Shown piece by piece: positions 13,327 through 24,600 of a DNA stretch of 64,000 nucleotides (its first letter is position 1; the number at the start of each line of letters is the position of its first letter). The notes under the pieces are model-generated. The model searched no databases and was not told where the DNA came from. It saw nothing but the letters and a program-made list of their open reading frames with translations. The position numbers and the translations under genes were made by a program. This stretch comes from Strigamia acuminata. Its lineage: Eukaryota; Arthropoda; Chilopoda; Geophilomorpha; Linotaeniidae. Location of the stretch: NCBI GenBank assembly GCA_949358305.1, contig OX442323.1, forward strand, positions 9,734,001 to 9,798,000, written 5' to 3'.

Positions 13327-13602
13327 TTTTCAAGAAAAATTATTCAATCGCCGAATTTATAGAAGACAATCTACTCGAGTCAGTAAACAGCACGAGCAGC
13401 GGGTTGTTACTAAAAGGTGAAACGTTAAAAGTGGCATTATTTCTTATTCGATTACAAGTCTAGGTAAATTTTCGTAAATATCAATCGGACAAAAGAAGTA
13501 AATTGTAAGAAACATGTTTTTTTCTAGATTTATTGAGTATTCAGGTAACAAATCGTACGAGTTCGCGCGCGTCGCATCTGGTTTTCTCGGCATCAAAACA
13601 AA
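13327..13602. promoter_or_regulatory. Shared PSMD12/PSMD10 promoter region
   Basis: Two proteasome genes are transcribed divergently from a 276-bp interval, so a common promoter could co-regulate them. I saw no clear proteasome-associated element by eye. Co-regulation is an inference from geometry and function. Confidence 0.5.
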
Positions 13603-14555
13603 ATGTCGGAAGTCGAAATCTGCAAGTTGGCGTACGAGGGCAAATTTGAATTGCTCAAGTTGCGTATATTGGAGAAAAAAAACTTGATTACCACGATGGA
13701 TCAGGTTCGACGAAATTGGTGAATGAAAATAATAATTTTTAATTTTTAATTTTTAATCGTATTTCAGTCTGGACGAATGCCGATCCATTGGGCAGCGTCG
13801 GGCGGACACGAGGACGTCGTGACGCTGCTCGTCCAGTTCGGGTCGCCGAGCGACAAGCCGGACGACGCCGGGTGGACGCCGCTCATGATCGCCGCATCGG
13901 CCGGCAGGACGTCGATCTTGTCGTCGCTGATCGGTCAAGGCGCGCGAGTGAACGCCGTCAACAACAACGGGCAATCGGCCCTGCACTACGCGGCTTCCAA
14001 AGGACGGCACGAGGTGGTGTGCTTAACACGTAGCGAGTTGTACGAGAGAGGATTAACGGGAGTATTCAACAGATTGCCGAGATTCTTTTATCGAATCATG
14101 CCGACCTGAACGTGCAAGACAACATGGGCAGCAGCGCGCTGCACCGAGCGGCGTCGCAGGGCCACAACAAAATCGTGCTGCTCTTCCTGCAGTACAGCAA
14201 CAGGCTGGAAATGAACGCCAGGGATTGCGAGGGAAACACTCCACTGTGCGTTTTACACATTTTAACATTTTAACACTTTAACATTTTAACATTTTAACAC
14301 TTTAACATTTTAACATTTTAACATTTAATTAGGCATTTGGCGTGCGAGGAGGAACGAGTCGAGACTGCCAAACTTCTCGTGGCGAATGGCGGGCGCTTGG
14401 ATGCGTTGAACAAGGTTTGAAATTTAATACTTAACTTAATATGAAGTGAGCGATTAGAGCCGACGGTTCGCGATTATTAATTTCAGGCGAAGAAGACACC
14501 TTTGGACTTGGCTCCGCCGGGCTTGTTGCGCTCGCTGGGTCGAATGACCACGTGA
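13603..14555 (+). CDS. PSMD10: 26S proteasome assembly chaperone gankyrin (PSMD10)
   Basis: Five or so exons encode about 225 residues made of seven ankyrin repeats: MSEVEICKLAYEGKFELL, then MPIHWAASGGHEDVVTLLV, GWTPLMIAASAGRTSILSSL, GQSALHYAASKGRHEIAEIL, GSSALHRAASQGHNKIVLLF, GNTPLHLACEEERVETAKLL and KKTPLDLAPPGLLRSLGRM. The intron after GRHE is short (about 14014-14074) and uses a GTGGTG donor. Gankyrin binds the C-domain of the Rpt3 ATPase during assembly of the 19S base. An intron near 14258-14325 is a 9-bp TTTAACATT repeat. An AATAAA motif follows the stop within about 15 bp. Confidence 0.94.
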
Positions 14556-14825
14556 TTTCTAATGTGTTTGAATAAAAAAATATTTCCTGCAACGAATTTG
14601 TATTTTGTCTCGATTGATAAACGATTATTGCGACGGGTTGCTACGGTAGGTTGCTAGGTAACCCGAGAGAATCTTTGCTTCCTGCTTGGAGTTGACACGA
14701 GGGAGAGCGCTCGTGCGTGGCTCATCGGCGGCGCTTCTCGCATCCGTAGACCGTGCAGTCGGGTCCGCTGGTCCGCGGGTACACGGAACACGGAACACGG
14801 AACACGGGTGCGCGGATCGCGTCGC

Positions 14826-15064
14826 ATGTTGGCGGCCGTGGGCTCGGTGGGTCTGTTCGCCGCCGCCGCCGTCGTGTCCTTGCGGATCTTCAACCGGAGA
14901 CCGGGCCGCGGCGAATCGAACGATGATCCGGACAAAATCAGGTTAGACGTTTTACTCGAATATTTGCCTCGACTCGATGCCGTGTGCCGGTTAGTACGTG
15001 CGTCCTTGTGACGTCCGTTTTTATTTATAGACGAGACATCGGCATGGAGAAATTTGCAGCATGA
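14826..15064 (+). CDS. Candidate 49-residue single-pass microprotein (or alternative MMD first exon)
   Basis: Exon 14826-14941 starts with ATG and encodes a hydrophobic N-terminus (LAAVGSVGLFAAAAVVSLRI) followed by RRPGRGESNDDPDKI. Its AG|GTTAGA donor can join in frame to an exon at 15031 (after TTATTTATAG), giving RRDIGMEKFAA and a TGA at 15062-15064. The product would be 49 residues, with one membrane or mitochondrial-targeting helix at the N-terminus. An AATAAA at 15170-15175 would serve as its poly(A) signal. The first-exon donor is also in the right phase to splice directly to the MMD exon at 15749. I do not recognise the peptide. Its high GC content and exon-like codon use contrast with the flanks. 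Confidence 0.5.
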
Positions 15065-15752
15065 GGTGCGGTAAAATTAAAATATGCACACGTACTTTTA
15101 CACGTATTTTTATTTGATCGTGGGTTGATGAGGAAATGTGGATGAAATTTTATTGATTGACGTGGTATAAATAAACAAGCTGTAGTAAGAGGAAATAGAT
15201 TGGCTTTCCCTCGCAGCTCATCATCTTTAGAAATGGCAAATGGGACGGACGGACGGTGGGATTGCTTTTTGTCTGTTCCATTTGAAAAATAGAATTTAAC
15301 AATTCTTCGTTTTACAAACGATTTGTGCACACAATCCAGCGAACGATTGTTTAAACAGGAGAGAAGAATAAATAAATAAAATAAATAAATAAATAAGTTA
15401 GTTTGTGGAATTCGTTGCGGGATGGCGCTGCAATTGATCGTTGGCGGAGCATGCTTTTTTTTCTCCCGCTCGTCAAAGTGCTAATTTAATTTCGACGATA
15501 TTCGATGCTAATTGGGAAAAGTGAAACGGAGTGTACTTTGAAATGCAAAGGACCGGTTTAAAGGTTGGAAATCGCTCTTTGAGACCGAACGTGAAGGCGA
15601 GCGAGCGAGCGCCCGTCCGCACTACAATTTGAATTTCTTGTCATTTGGGTAACTGCCAAGCCAAGCCAAGTCGAGTCAACCCAACAGGGTTTTGACCTCA
15701 ACCTCTTTTGTTTATTGGATGAAATAATTTTTGTATTTTTTTTTCGAGGTTT
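15065..15752. other. Spacer/5' region of MMD
   Basis: No convincing gene. It contains the AATAAA at 15170, AT-rich sequence, and a GAGCGAGCGAGCGCC GC-rich patch near 15598 followed by CAAG/CCAAG repeats (15655-15675) that may be 5' UTR or promoter of MMD. A short ATGAG followed by GTGCGG at 15061 could be a minimal MMD first coding exon (Met-Arg). Confidence 0.4.
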
Positions 15753-16772
15753 ATGAACAATCCACCGGTAAACAACCAAGCTTACGAGCCAACCGAAATC
15801 GAGCACATTGCTAATGTGATTACGCACGGGGTACGTGAAAGAAAGAAAAAAAGAAAGATGTAAATGTTTAGGAAAAATATATTTTTAATTTTGTTTTTCT
15901 AAATTGCAGTTGTGCGTCGTGCCGAGCGTCCTCGGCCTCATGTTTATCGGCCAATTGGCATGCAATAGGAACCAATATGTGAATGGGATGGTTTTCGGAC
16001 TGGCTCTGGTCGCCTTGTTCTTCGTGTCGACGTCATTTCACGCGATGTTTTATCTGGGAAGGTGCAGCTTTCTCAAGGAGATTCTCCATCGGTGCGATCG
16101 GGCGACCATTTACATTTTCATCGCTGCTTCGTACACACCCTGGTGAGCAATTTAATTTAATTTGAATTTGAATAATTTGAATGATCTGGATTTGAATTTG
16201 AATTTGAATTTGAATTTGAATTTGAATTTGAATTTGAATTTCAACTTTTTTTTCAGGCTTAATATACGAGAATTGGCCGATGGTTCGTGGACGGCGAATT
16301 TCGCTTGGCTCGTTTGGTTGATGGCATTTTGCGGGATCCTTTATCAGCAAATATACCACGAAAGGTACACATCTACTGTAGATCTATAGGTTTAGACGAT
16401 TTTCTGTATTTATTTATTTATTTGTTTGTTTTATATTGCAGATATAAATGGCTGGAAATGACCCTGTATTTAGTGATAGGATTATTTCCGGCCGTGGCTT
16501 TGTCAAAAATCGTACGTTGCATTCATATTCAACACATTTGCATTTGCATTTGCATTTATTGATTGATTTATTTACAGGAAGAATTATTTTTTATGAAAGA
16601 ACTAATGTTGGGCGGAATTTTTTACATGGTCGGAGTGGTGTTCTTCAAGAGCGACGGTCGCATCCCGTTCGCGCACGCCATCTGGCACCTGTTCGTGGGA
16701 GCGGGCGCCTACTACCACTACTTGGCCGTTTGCAAGTATCTGATGGGCACGAAGAACGAGCGTCGTTACTAA
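15753..16772 (+). CDS. MMD-type PAQR membrane protein (PAQR10/11 family)
   Basis: Exons at 15749, 15910, 16258, 16441 and 16579 encode [33 protein letters not shown]-like [12 protein letters not shown], the PAQR signature [14 protein letters not shown] and [25 protein letters not shown], then [20 protein letters not shown] and [16 protein letters not shown], and the terminal [20 protein letters not shown] motif. Family members are seven-TM proteins with conserved His/Asp metal-site residues; MMD acts at the Golgi and ER. The start is uncertain. Met at 15753 is conservative, but the exon opens with AG|G phase, so an upstream first exon (14826-14941 or the ATGAG at 15061) is likely, as in vertebrates where exon 1 supplies a short MRF-type N-terminus. 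Confidence 0.88.
16191..16247 (+). repeat. Intronic hexamer (TTTGAA)n in MMD
   Basis: About nine tandem TTTGAA units sit just before the acceptor of an MMD exon. This resembles other intronic hexamer/pentamer tracts in the window. Confidence 0.85.
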
Positions 16773-16928
16773 GTCGCTTAGCTCAGTATTACGCACAATT
16801 GTCACTATTTTCTTCCAAAGAGATGTCAGTACAGTACAAAGTATCACGATACGTGAATGTTGTTTATTGTTTTCTAGTAATTTTTACTGTGGTTTTAAGT
16901 TGTCGCTCTCGATTAAAGGTGTTTTGTG

Positions 16929-17607
16929 TCACATGACCGCGGCAAGTTGCGAGTTAATTTTCAATTCCCTCGGGTGTGGCGGCGGCGGCAGTGGCTTGTG
17001 GTTCTGCAAATAAAGGTCACGAGAACGTAGACACGAGACGAGATGAGGTGACCCGGTCAGTCCAATTGTAAATACTCACGAGTAAATGGCGCTGGGCCTG
17101 CAACCAGTGGACGAGTCGGAAGTCTTGGGCGGCCGCGAAGTGGCGCGTGCGCTTGGGACCCAACTCGACGGCGAGCGCGACGATGGAGGCCAGGCAGTCG
17201 GCGGTGGCGAGGGCGAGGAGCACAGCGTTGGCGGCCTGCGCGGGCGGCCACGCTCGCTCGGCCGCCATGGAGTCGTGCGCGAGGCCGGTGCCGGCCAGCA
17301 CGATGAGCAGCGCGGACGAGCCGAGCGAGAGCCCGCTCCACGCGATGAAGCCGATGTGCGGGCGGTGGCTGGTGCGCACGATCATGCCGAAGGCACCGGA
17401 CGTCGCGGCCACGGCCCCGGCCCAGAAACCGCCGCCGACGCGCGCCAGGTCGGCGTCTACGAGCAGCGCCATGCCGGCGAACACGATGCACAGCGGCCCG
17501 AGCACCAGCTTGCACAGCGCGGCCGCAAAGATGAACGAGGACGGGGACGAGGGCACTGAGCGCGGTGCCAACACGACGAGATCGGCCGTCGAGTCTTTTC
17601 CCGACAT
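16929..17607 (-). CDS. Four-transmembrane protein of unknown family
   Basis: On the minus strand, ATG at 17605-17607 opens MSGKDSTADLVVLAPRS and four hydrophobic helices follow: FIFAAALCKLVLGPLCIVFA, FWAGAVAATSGAFGMIV, IGFIAWSGLSLGSSALLIVL and NAVLLALATADCLASIVALA. After HWLQAQRHLL, a GTGAGT donor near 17079 joins an exon at about 16929-17010 giving NHKPLPPPPHPRELKI and a TGA at 16929-16931. The layout (short N-tail, two close TM pairs, proline-rich C-tail) recalls MS4A/CD20-like or tetraspan proteins, but I cannot assign a family. Codon use is very GC-rich. An upstream in-frame Met at about 17673 would add 22 residues. Confidence 0.72.
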
Positions 17608-17899
17608 GGCCAAGGCGAAGGCGAACGAGTGAATGAATGGGATCGTATAAAGGTGCTTGTGCTCGTTACCCACATTCGCATTCGCACGCGCGGATCAAGG
17701 TCGCCGCCAGGTGTATTGTTTCTCAAGGTTGGTGTTTTCTAGGCCAGGTAGTAATTAAATATAGCAAATAGAATTGCACATTTTTTTTTATTATTATTGT
17801 TATACAAAAGTTATCAATTCATTACAAAAATGATGATAAAAATCTCATACATAATTTTTTCACGGTCACTTAAATAATATAATTGTAATTGTAATTGTC

Positions 17900-18877
17900 C
17901 TATGCGGCGATTTTGACCCGTTTCGGTTTGTCTGCCAGTTTTTTATCGTTTTCTAGATTGCGGGCAAAAAAATATTGTTTTGGTCTTTAAGTTGCTGTGA
18001 TTTGATTGATTTTTTTACCAATTTTATCTTCGGGGATTTCTGGAAACACCAAATCTTGTTCGATCGGCACCGTCGGTAACGATTCCTGGTGTGAATAATT
18101 GTAATTGAATTGTAATTGATTTGTAATTGAATTGTAATTGAATTGTGCGTTTTTGATATTTGATTGAAATTACTCGAATGATATCGTCCAGTTCCTGCGC
18201 GACGGCGTCTTCGTCCTCTTGGGTGAGAGCGCCGCTCAGTAATTCATCGATCTCCTTAAAAAGACAAAAACAAGTGTAATGTGTCATTTAAAATTTGACA
18301 AATTCGATGAGTGTAGTGTAACGAACGAACCCTCTGTTTTTCAACGGCTTCTTGCGTTTCCTCCAGAATTTTTTCCACGTCCTCAATTTTCAGAACTTGG
18401 TGGATTTTTTTCAGGGCGGCGTTGCCCGACTTGAGACCTTCGATCATCTGCAGCTCGATTTGCGCGAACTCGAGGTCGTGCACGATTTGCTCCAGGTTCT
18501 CCAGCTGCCCGTCTGTGCGCAAAAGAATCTGTTCTTGGTAGCGTTTCTTTTTCAGGATCAGTTTGGCGCGACTGCGGAATGAAATGAAGGGATTTTGAAT
18601 GAAATTTTAAAAGAAATTTTAAATTAATTTACTCTTTTTTGCCCTCCTTGAGCAGCGTCCTTGCAATTTCCCTCTCTTTGGCCAGGGTTCCCGTGATCTT
18701 CTTCTGATACTGCTTTAATTTATCGCGTTGCTGTTTGAGTTGCTGCGAAAAGGAAATTTCCGAGGCGTTCACGCTTGCCGACGAGGATTCGTTTAATTTT
18801 TACCTTACCAGCACCGCTTTGTCTTGTTCCGTCACTCGGGACACGGATTTTTTGGATTTTCCAAATATCGAACCCAT
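17900..18877 (-). CDS. CHMP6: CHMP6 / Vps20, ESCRT-III subunit
   Basis: Minus-strand exons from ATG at 18875-18877 to TAG at 17900-17902 encode about 200 residues (human 201). MGSIFGKSKK begins with a Gly-2 N-myristoylation motif. Next is the basic helix VTEQDKAVLQLKQQRDKLKQ, then ERYRQE-like KKRYQEQILLRTDGQLENLE, the core helix region HDLEFAQIELQMIEGLKSGN, acidic VEKILEETQEAVEKQREIDELLSG, and a C-terminal AIM-like stretch with LPTVPIEQDLVFPEIPEDKI. Vps20 nucleates Snf7 filaments on endosomes after recruitment by ESCRT-II. It is divergent from NTH1, with 123 bp between start codons. Confidence 0.93.
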
Positions 18878-19000
18878 TTTGAAGTCCGCTTTCATCAAGG
18901 GGACCTCGAGCATGCGAGAAATAAAAATATTAGGCAAACCGGAAGAAGAAACCTGTTTCCTGCGCCGGAGCTTTAAAGATTTGTTCTATTTTATCGTGGT
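18878..19000. promoter_or_regulatory. Shared CHMP6/NTH1 promoter region
   Basis: A 123-bp interval separates divergent start codons (or 153 bp if NTH1 starts at the second Met). Both genes must be transcribed from here. Confidence 0.45.
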
Positions 19001-19984
19001 GTGGCGCCAATTGTTTCGTTTTCAATTTCAATGGCAGCGACAGCGGCAGCGGGTCGAGTCCTACGCAGTTTCGCGAGCGCGGCTTCAGAAATCGCCGGCG
19101 CAGAACCGAAAACGAAGCGACCGCGACACCGAGTCAAGTACGAAGAGGAGGCGGAAGGAAAGGATAGTTGGCAACCGGACAATTGGAGGGAAATTTTAGC
19201 AAACATCGAAAAAATGCGCGAGGCGAAGCTCGCCCCCGTCGACTCGATGGGGTGCCACAAATGCTCGGACGAAACGCTGGAACCCAAGGTTTACCGCTGG
19301 CAGATTTTGGTGTCGCTCATGTTGTCGAGTCAGACCAAGGACCAAGTGACGCACGCGGCGATGGCTCGGCTGCGGGAGTTCGGACTCACCGTCGACGGCG
19401 TCGTCAACGCGGACAAATCCGTTCTGGAAAAGCTCATCTACCCCGTCAGTTTTTACAGAGTACAGTAAAAATATAATAAATAAGAAAATTTTATTTTATT
19501 TTATTTTAATATAATTTTAATTTGCATTTTGACAGAGGAAAGCGGAATATTTAAAGAAAGCTGCGCTCATCCTCAAGGACGACTACGACGGCGACATCGC
19601 GCCCACTTTGGAAACGCTGTGCCAACTGCCCGGCGTGGGCCCTAAAATGGCGCACTTGTGCATGCAAGTGGCCTGGGGTCGGGTGACCGGCATCGGAGTC
19701 GACACTCACGTGCACCGGATCGTCAATCGCTTGCGGTGGACGCGGAAACCGACCAAGACGCCGGAAGCCACCAGGATCGCTCTCGAGGATTGGCTGCCCG
19801 AGTAATTGCGTCATTTCGAAATGTAAATTTAAAAGAAAAATGAGTTTGGTTTCGTTTTAGGGAAATGTGGAGGTCGATCAACGTCCTGCTCGTGGGATTC
19901 GGTCAACAGACGTGTTTGCCCACCCACCCCAAGTGCCAAGTGTGTTTGAACAAAGACATTTGTCCGTCGAGCAAATACAAATGA
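19001..19984 (+). CDS. NTHL1: Endonuclease III homolog (bifunctional DNA glycosylase/AP lyase)
   Basis: Three coding exons (19001 or 19031 to about 19459, 19538-19804, 19860-19984) encode about 305 residues. The N-terminus is Arg/Ala-rich and could target mitochondria ([19 protein letters not shown]). Conserved elements: [13 protein letters not shown] [20 protein letters not shown], the helix-hairpin-helix with catalytic Lys in [11 protein letters not shown], the catalytic Asp in [20 protein letters not shown], and the 4Fe-4S cluster C-x6-C-x2-C-x5-C in [17 protein letters not shown]. It removes oxidised pyrimidines in base excision repair. Met at 19001 and Met at 19031 are both possible; the second gives a cleaner targeting peptide. 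It is convergent with AIMP2 (73 bp between stops). Confidence 0.95.
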
Positions 19985-20057
19985 ATGAAATGATACAATT
20001 ATTACTTTCTTTTTTTATTTCAATATTTTCTATTACATCACGTTACATTAAATTAAT

Positions 20058-21063
20058 TTAACTTAATTTTTCGACGGCCAGTGCCCACTTTTTCACGTTA
20101 GCCGGCGCGTCGTCGACGAGGGCATTCCGTTTGAAGGCGGCCCACGCGGCGATGTCGGCCACCGAGAAGGAGTCGCCGTTGAGCCAGGGTTTCTTGCCCA
20201 ATCGCGAGTTGAGCTGCCGCACGACCGACTGGCGTTCCTTGTTGGTTCCGTGCACGACGGAGGCGTGGACCAAGTCCAACACGTTGTCCACGTCGGTCGA
20301 GTGCAGCGCGTCCGATTCGACGCTCGGTGCGAAGTAGGACAAGTAGCGAAGAATGTTGACCTCGCCTTTGACCGCCACCTGCGACATCGGGTTGATTATC
20401 ATGGTCGGATCGATGTCGGAAGCTGAAAAAGAAGAAATTGAAGCCCAACTTTAGTCAACGCCTAACTTGCCCAGTTTGGCCTCACTCACCGTTTTGCCAG
20501 ATCAACGTGATGAAAAGTTCGGATTGGGGCCGCGAAACGGCGAATTGTCGAGACGAGAAAAAGCTCTTGAGCTGGTCGTCGAGGGGAGAGGCGACGGACG
20601 AGTGCACGAACGATTCGGCGCCGATTTTCAAATGTCTTTTGAGCCAGTTGCAGAAGAGCAAGAGGGCGAGCGGCGGGTGTTGCGGGTTCGCCTTGATCAC
20701 GATGTCGCGCATCATGCCGACCGGTTTGATCGGTTTGGTTAACATTGACACACCTTTCTGCGTGGGGTTTGGTGAAATGTTTCTCATTTGTTGCAGCTTG
20801 CGTTCTAGTTGCGCGAGTTGAGCGAGGATTTTTTCCTGTCTTTCTTCCAGCGCTACAAATTCCTTTCCTCCCCCCTTCGGGTCCTGGAATAAAAAATTTA
20901 ATTAAAATTAAAATTAAAATAATAAAAAAAAGAAAAGTATTCGTACCGCGATCGGCGGCGACGTGATGAGTAGGTTTTTCATGGAGTACATGGTTTTCGG
21001 CAGCGAGATCCTTTCGGGCAATTCAAAAACTTTGTTTACCGAGTACATGGTTGCGGTCGACAT
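20058..21063 (-). CDS. AIMP2: AIMP2 (p38), multisynthetase complex scaffold
   Basis: Three minus-strand exons encode about 305 residues (human 320). The N-terminus MYSVNKVFELPERISLP...TMYSMKNL carries the two short MY-containing segments that in the family bind lysyl-tRNA synthetase. A leucine-zipper helix follows (FVALEERQEKILAQLAQLERKLQQM). Next are KPVGMMRDIVIKANPQHPPLALLLF and the GST-like C-terminal domain with GEVNILRYLSYF, LGKKPWLNGDSFSVADIAAWAAF and PANVKKWALAVEKLS. It holds together the arthropod/vertebrate multi-tRNA-synthetase complex. Introns split after SPPIA and after IWQNG, both with matching phases. It is divergent from BPTF, 635 bp between starts. Confidence 0.93.
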
Positions 21064-21698
21064 CTGGAATTTCTATTTTCTCGTTCTGGTCTCGCGGTTT
21101 CTCGAGACTGGCGCGATATTGGCGTTATTGGGCATCGATTGGGCCTTCGGAGAAAAGCCAGTCGGATTTTGGGCGTAAAAAAGCGATGGACGTTAATTAG
21201 TTTTTGAATCATGTTTATTTTAGCGTGCCGTTTTTGTTTTTCTTGGCGATTGCAGCGGCAAGATTTGAAATTTGTTGTTAAAAAGGATAATGGCGGCGCG
21301 AGATTTGGGCCAATGGGAAAGCGCCTCTCATTCCCAGCGTGCATCGAGTGAAGCGAGCGTTTTGTTAACGTCGACCCAAGTTCGGATAAATCGCGAAATC
21401 GACGGCGAAAAAGAGAGTGCAGCGTGATAAATTCGTAGCGAATTCATTAAATGGAAAGAGTTTTGCCCGTGTGACCGCCCGACGCTCGAAGATCGCCGCT
21501 CCAAGTATAGAGCGCCAGCCAGTCAGTCAGCCAATCGGCCAGTCACGTGACCCCTCGGCACTGAAAATGGCGGCTTCCGAAAAATTTCAACATGGACACT
21601 AAAAATAGGCAAATGAGGTGTCAGAGGTAACGTCTACGGTAATTGTTCGATTCGAGGTAAGCCCCAAGTGCATCGCGATTCGATCGTGAGGCGCAAGC
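21064..21698. promoter_or_regulatory. AIMP2/BPTF intergenic promoter region with CLEAR-type E-box and YY1-like sites
   Basis: Contains a perfect 10-bp palindrome GTCACGTGAC at 21542-21551 (USF/TFE-type E-box), a YY1-like AAAATGGCGGC at 21564-21574 followed by TTCCG (ETS-like), and a second ATGGCGGC at 21290-21297. These are typical of TATA-less housekeeping promoters. Factor identity is inferred. Confidence 0.6.
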
Positions 21699-24600
21699 AT
21701 GGCGTCGAGAGGACGACGCGGCCGCGGCCGTCCGCCCAAAATTCCATTGTCTGATAGAACTGAGCGGGTGAATTTTCTCAAGAAGCCCAAGTATCTGCAC
21801 AGTGGCTCTGGCGGCTTCAACTCGCGTTTCGGCACGCCGGTCGGACGCGCAGCTTCGTCACCCAATTTGCGAGCCGATTTCAAACGCGATTTGCGCGGAC
21901 GGGCCAGGGAAGCGGCGCAAAAGAGCCGCACTTTTATTCAGCAAGTGATCGACAGCGACAACGGCGACGACGACAACGACGATTCGGCATCGGCGTCCGC
22001 GTCCGCGTCGTCGGCGGCGGCCGCGGCGGCTGCGGCTGCCGAGGGCCGCCTGTCCAGCGAGAGCGAGTTCCAGGACGACGAGGGCGGCGCGGCCGACGCG
22101 GACGCGGACGAGACGGACGCCAGCTACGAGTCGGACGACGTGAGCGTCTACTCGCACAGCAGTTACAGCACCATCGGCAGCACGCCGGGCAAGCGCAAGT
22201 ACACGCGGCGCGCGCACAGCCCGTGCCCCGTGTGGCTGCAGGAGCGCGACTACGCGCCGCTCGCGCTGCCCCGCTGCTCGGACGACCTGCTGCTGCCCAA
22301 GCAGTTCGTGCTGCAGGCGCTCGGCGTGTACGAGGTGCTGCGCCACTTCAGGCACATCGTGCGCCTCTCGCCGTTCCGCTTCGAGGACTTTTGCGCGGCC
22401 GTCGCGACGGACGAGCAGTGCGCGCTGCTCGCCGACATCCACATCGCGCTGCTCAAAGCCATCCTGCGCGAGGAGGAGTCCAACAACACGACGTTCGGCT
22501 CGCACGACCTCAAGGACTCGATCAACATCCAACTCTACCTGATCGACAGCATGGCGTGGGCGGAAGTGCTGCGCTCCTACCTGGAGAGCGACCCCGAGTA
22601 CCTGGACATCCTGTCCATCTTCAACGGCTGCGAGTACCCGTTCACGACGATCGACAACAAACTCAGGTTGATCGGTTTTCTGTGCGACCTCTTCCTCACC
22701 ACCAACCACGTGCGCGAGGAGATCATGAGCGAAGGTGCCATCACCTACGACGACCACTGTCGCGTCTGCCATAAGCTGGGCGACCTGCTCTGCTGCGAGA
22801 ATTGTTCGGCCGTCTACCACCTGGGCTGCGTCGACCCGCCGCTCGAGGAGGTCCCGGAGGAGGACTGGGTGTGCAGCATCTGCAGGGCCCACAAAGTACA
22901 CTTAACATTTTTATTCACTTTTAATTTAATTTCATTTCATTTCATTACATTTGATTTTTTAGGTGCCCGGCCTCACCGATTGCATCTCGGAAGCCGAGAA
23001 GAGCGGCATGTTGTGTCGCCAGGAGCCGCTCGGATTCGACAGGCACGGTCGCAAATATTGGTTTCTCTGTCGGCGCATTTTTGTGTAAGTTAAATTAAAT
23101 TAAATTCAATTAAATTAAATTAAATGATTTTTTTTGTTTTTTTTACAGCGAGGACGATGCCTGCGGAGAGTCGTGGTACTATACCACGCGGCTGCAGTTT
23201 CAGGAACTGCTCGACGCGTTCGATTCGCAGGATCTGGAGCGGGAATTGTGTAAAAATATCGAAGAATCGAAGGCCGAAATTATTCGGCAGATGGAAACGA
23301 CAGAGAAATTGACGCAGTCTTCCAAAGGGAACAGAAAATCGTATTTGGACGTAGAAAATGGTAATTAACAGTGAATGAATGAATGAATGAATTAATTAAT
23401 TAATCAATCGTTTGGTTCGTTTGCAGCAAACATTGTGAAATTGCAGGCAGAACGACGTGCCAAACTGGAGGCCGAGCGACAGGAGATATTGAAACGAGAA
23501 GCCGAATTGGTGGAGAAAAAATCTCAAGACATTCCTAACGACGTTCAAAACGAGGAAAAGGAAAACGAGAAGATGGAAGTGGCCGACGTGAAATCAGAAA
23601 CAAGTTTGTGCTTTTTCAACAAAAATGTTTGACATTTATTTGAAATGTGCAATGTGCAATTTACAATTTTCGCAGAAGCCGAGGAGGAGAAAATGGAGTC
23701 GGACGACGAGAAACCAGCGAGGAAAGACGATTCGAAGAGCGCGGACACCAGGACGAGAAGCGAAGTGATATTCTCGTTGCTCGAAACGAGCATGGACGAG
23801 GACGACAAAAACGAGAGTAAGGCGAAAGTCGATCAGAGGAAAGGAGGCGAAGACGCGTCCGAAAACAAAGAGTCCGGTAAGAGGAAATGAATTGATGAAT
23901 AAATTTTGTTTAAGTTAATAAATTGTATATAATAAATGGTAGCGACGCGAACGGGAATAGTGACGCGGTCGAAAACGGGGTCGCTGCAACCGCGCACGTT
24001 CAATTTGGACGAGTTGAAGACGCGTGGCTTGAACGCCGTGCCGAGGCGCGGCGATGAGAAGGATGCGGACGTGGCGGCGGGCGGCAAGGAGACCGGCGAC
24101 GTGGCGCGGGTGACCCGTTCGAAGGCGAACGCGGTGGCGAGCGGCGGCGCGCTCATGAGCGGGCACCTGTTCAAGCTGGGCATGGAGGGCGGCTACAAGT
24201 CGTTCGTGAACCAGTACACGACCAACACGCTGGCGCTGAACAAGCCGCAGCACCACGAGGAGCGAGACAAGCGGCGCCACCTGTCGCACAAGTTCAGTAT
24301 GACAACTGCCAGTGAGTTTAAATGGAACGGCAGCATTTATGGTAACGATTCATTGTCTATTTTCTATTTTCTAATTGGGGTAGTTAATTGGAACATGGTT
24401 ACAGGGAGCCGCGCGCTCACGGTCAGCACGCTGCGCCAGAGCATCATCCAGCTGGAGAGTAACATTCCGACCGCGTTCCTGCACCCCAATTGGAGCATCC
24501 ACCGGTCCAACTGGCTGAAGGCGGTCAACATGTGCACGACGCCCAAGGACTTCTCGCTCGCCCTCGCCATTCTCGAGGGATCGGTCAAGCCGGTGCTGCT

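Noticed and set aside
22223..22774. Arg/Ala-rich ORF overlapping the BPTF DDT domain
   Set aside because: Shadow frame of a conserved domain; the real frame encodes the DDT motif and PHD finger.
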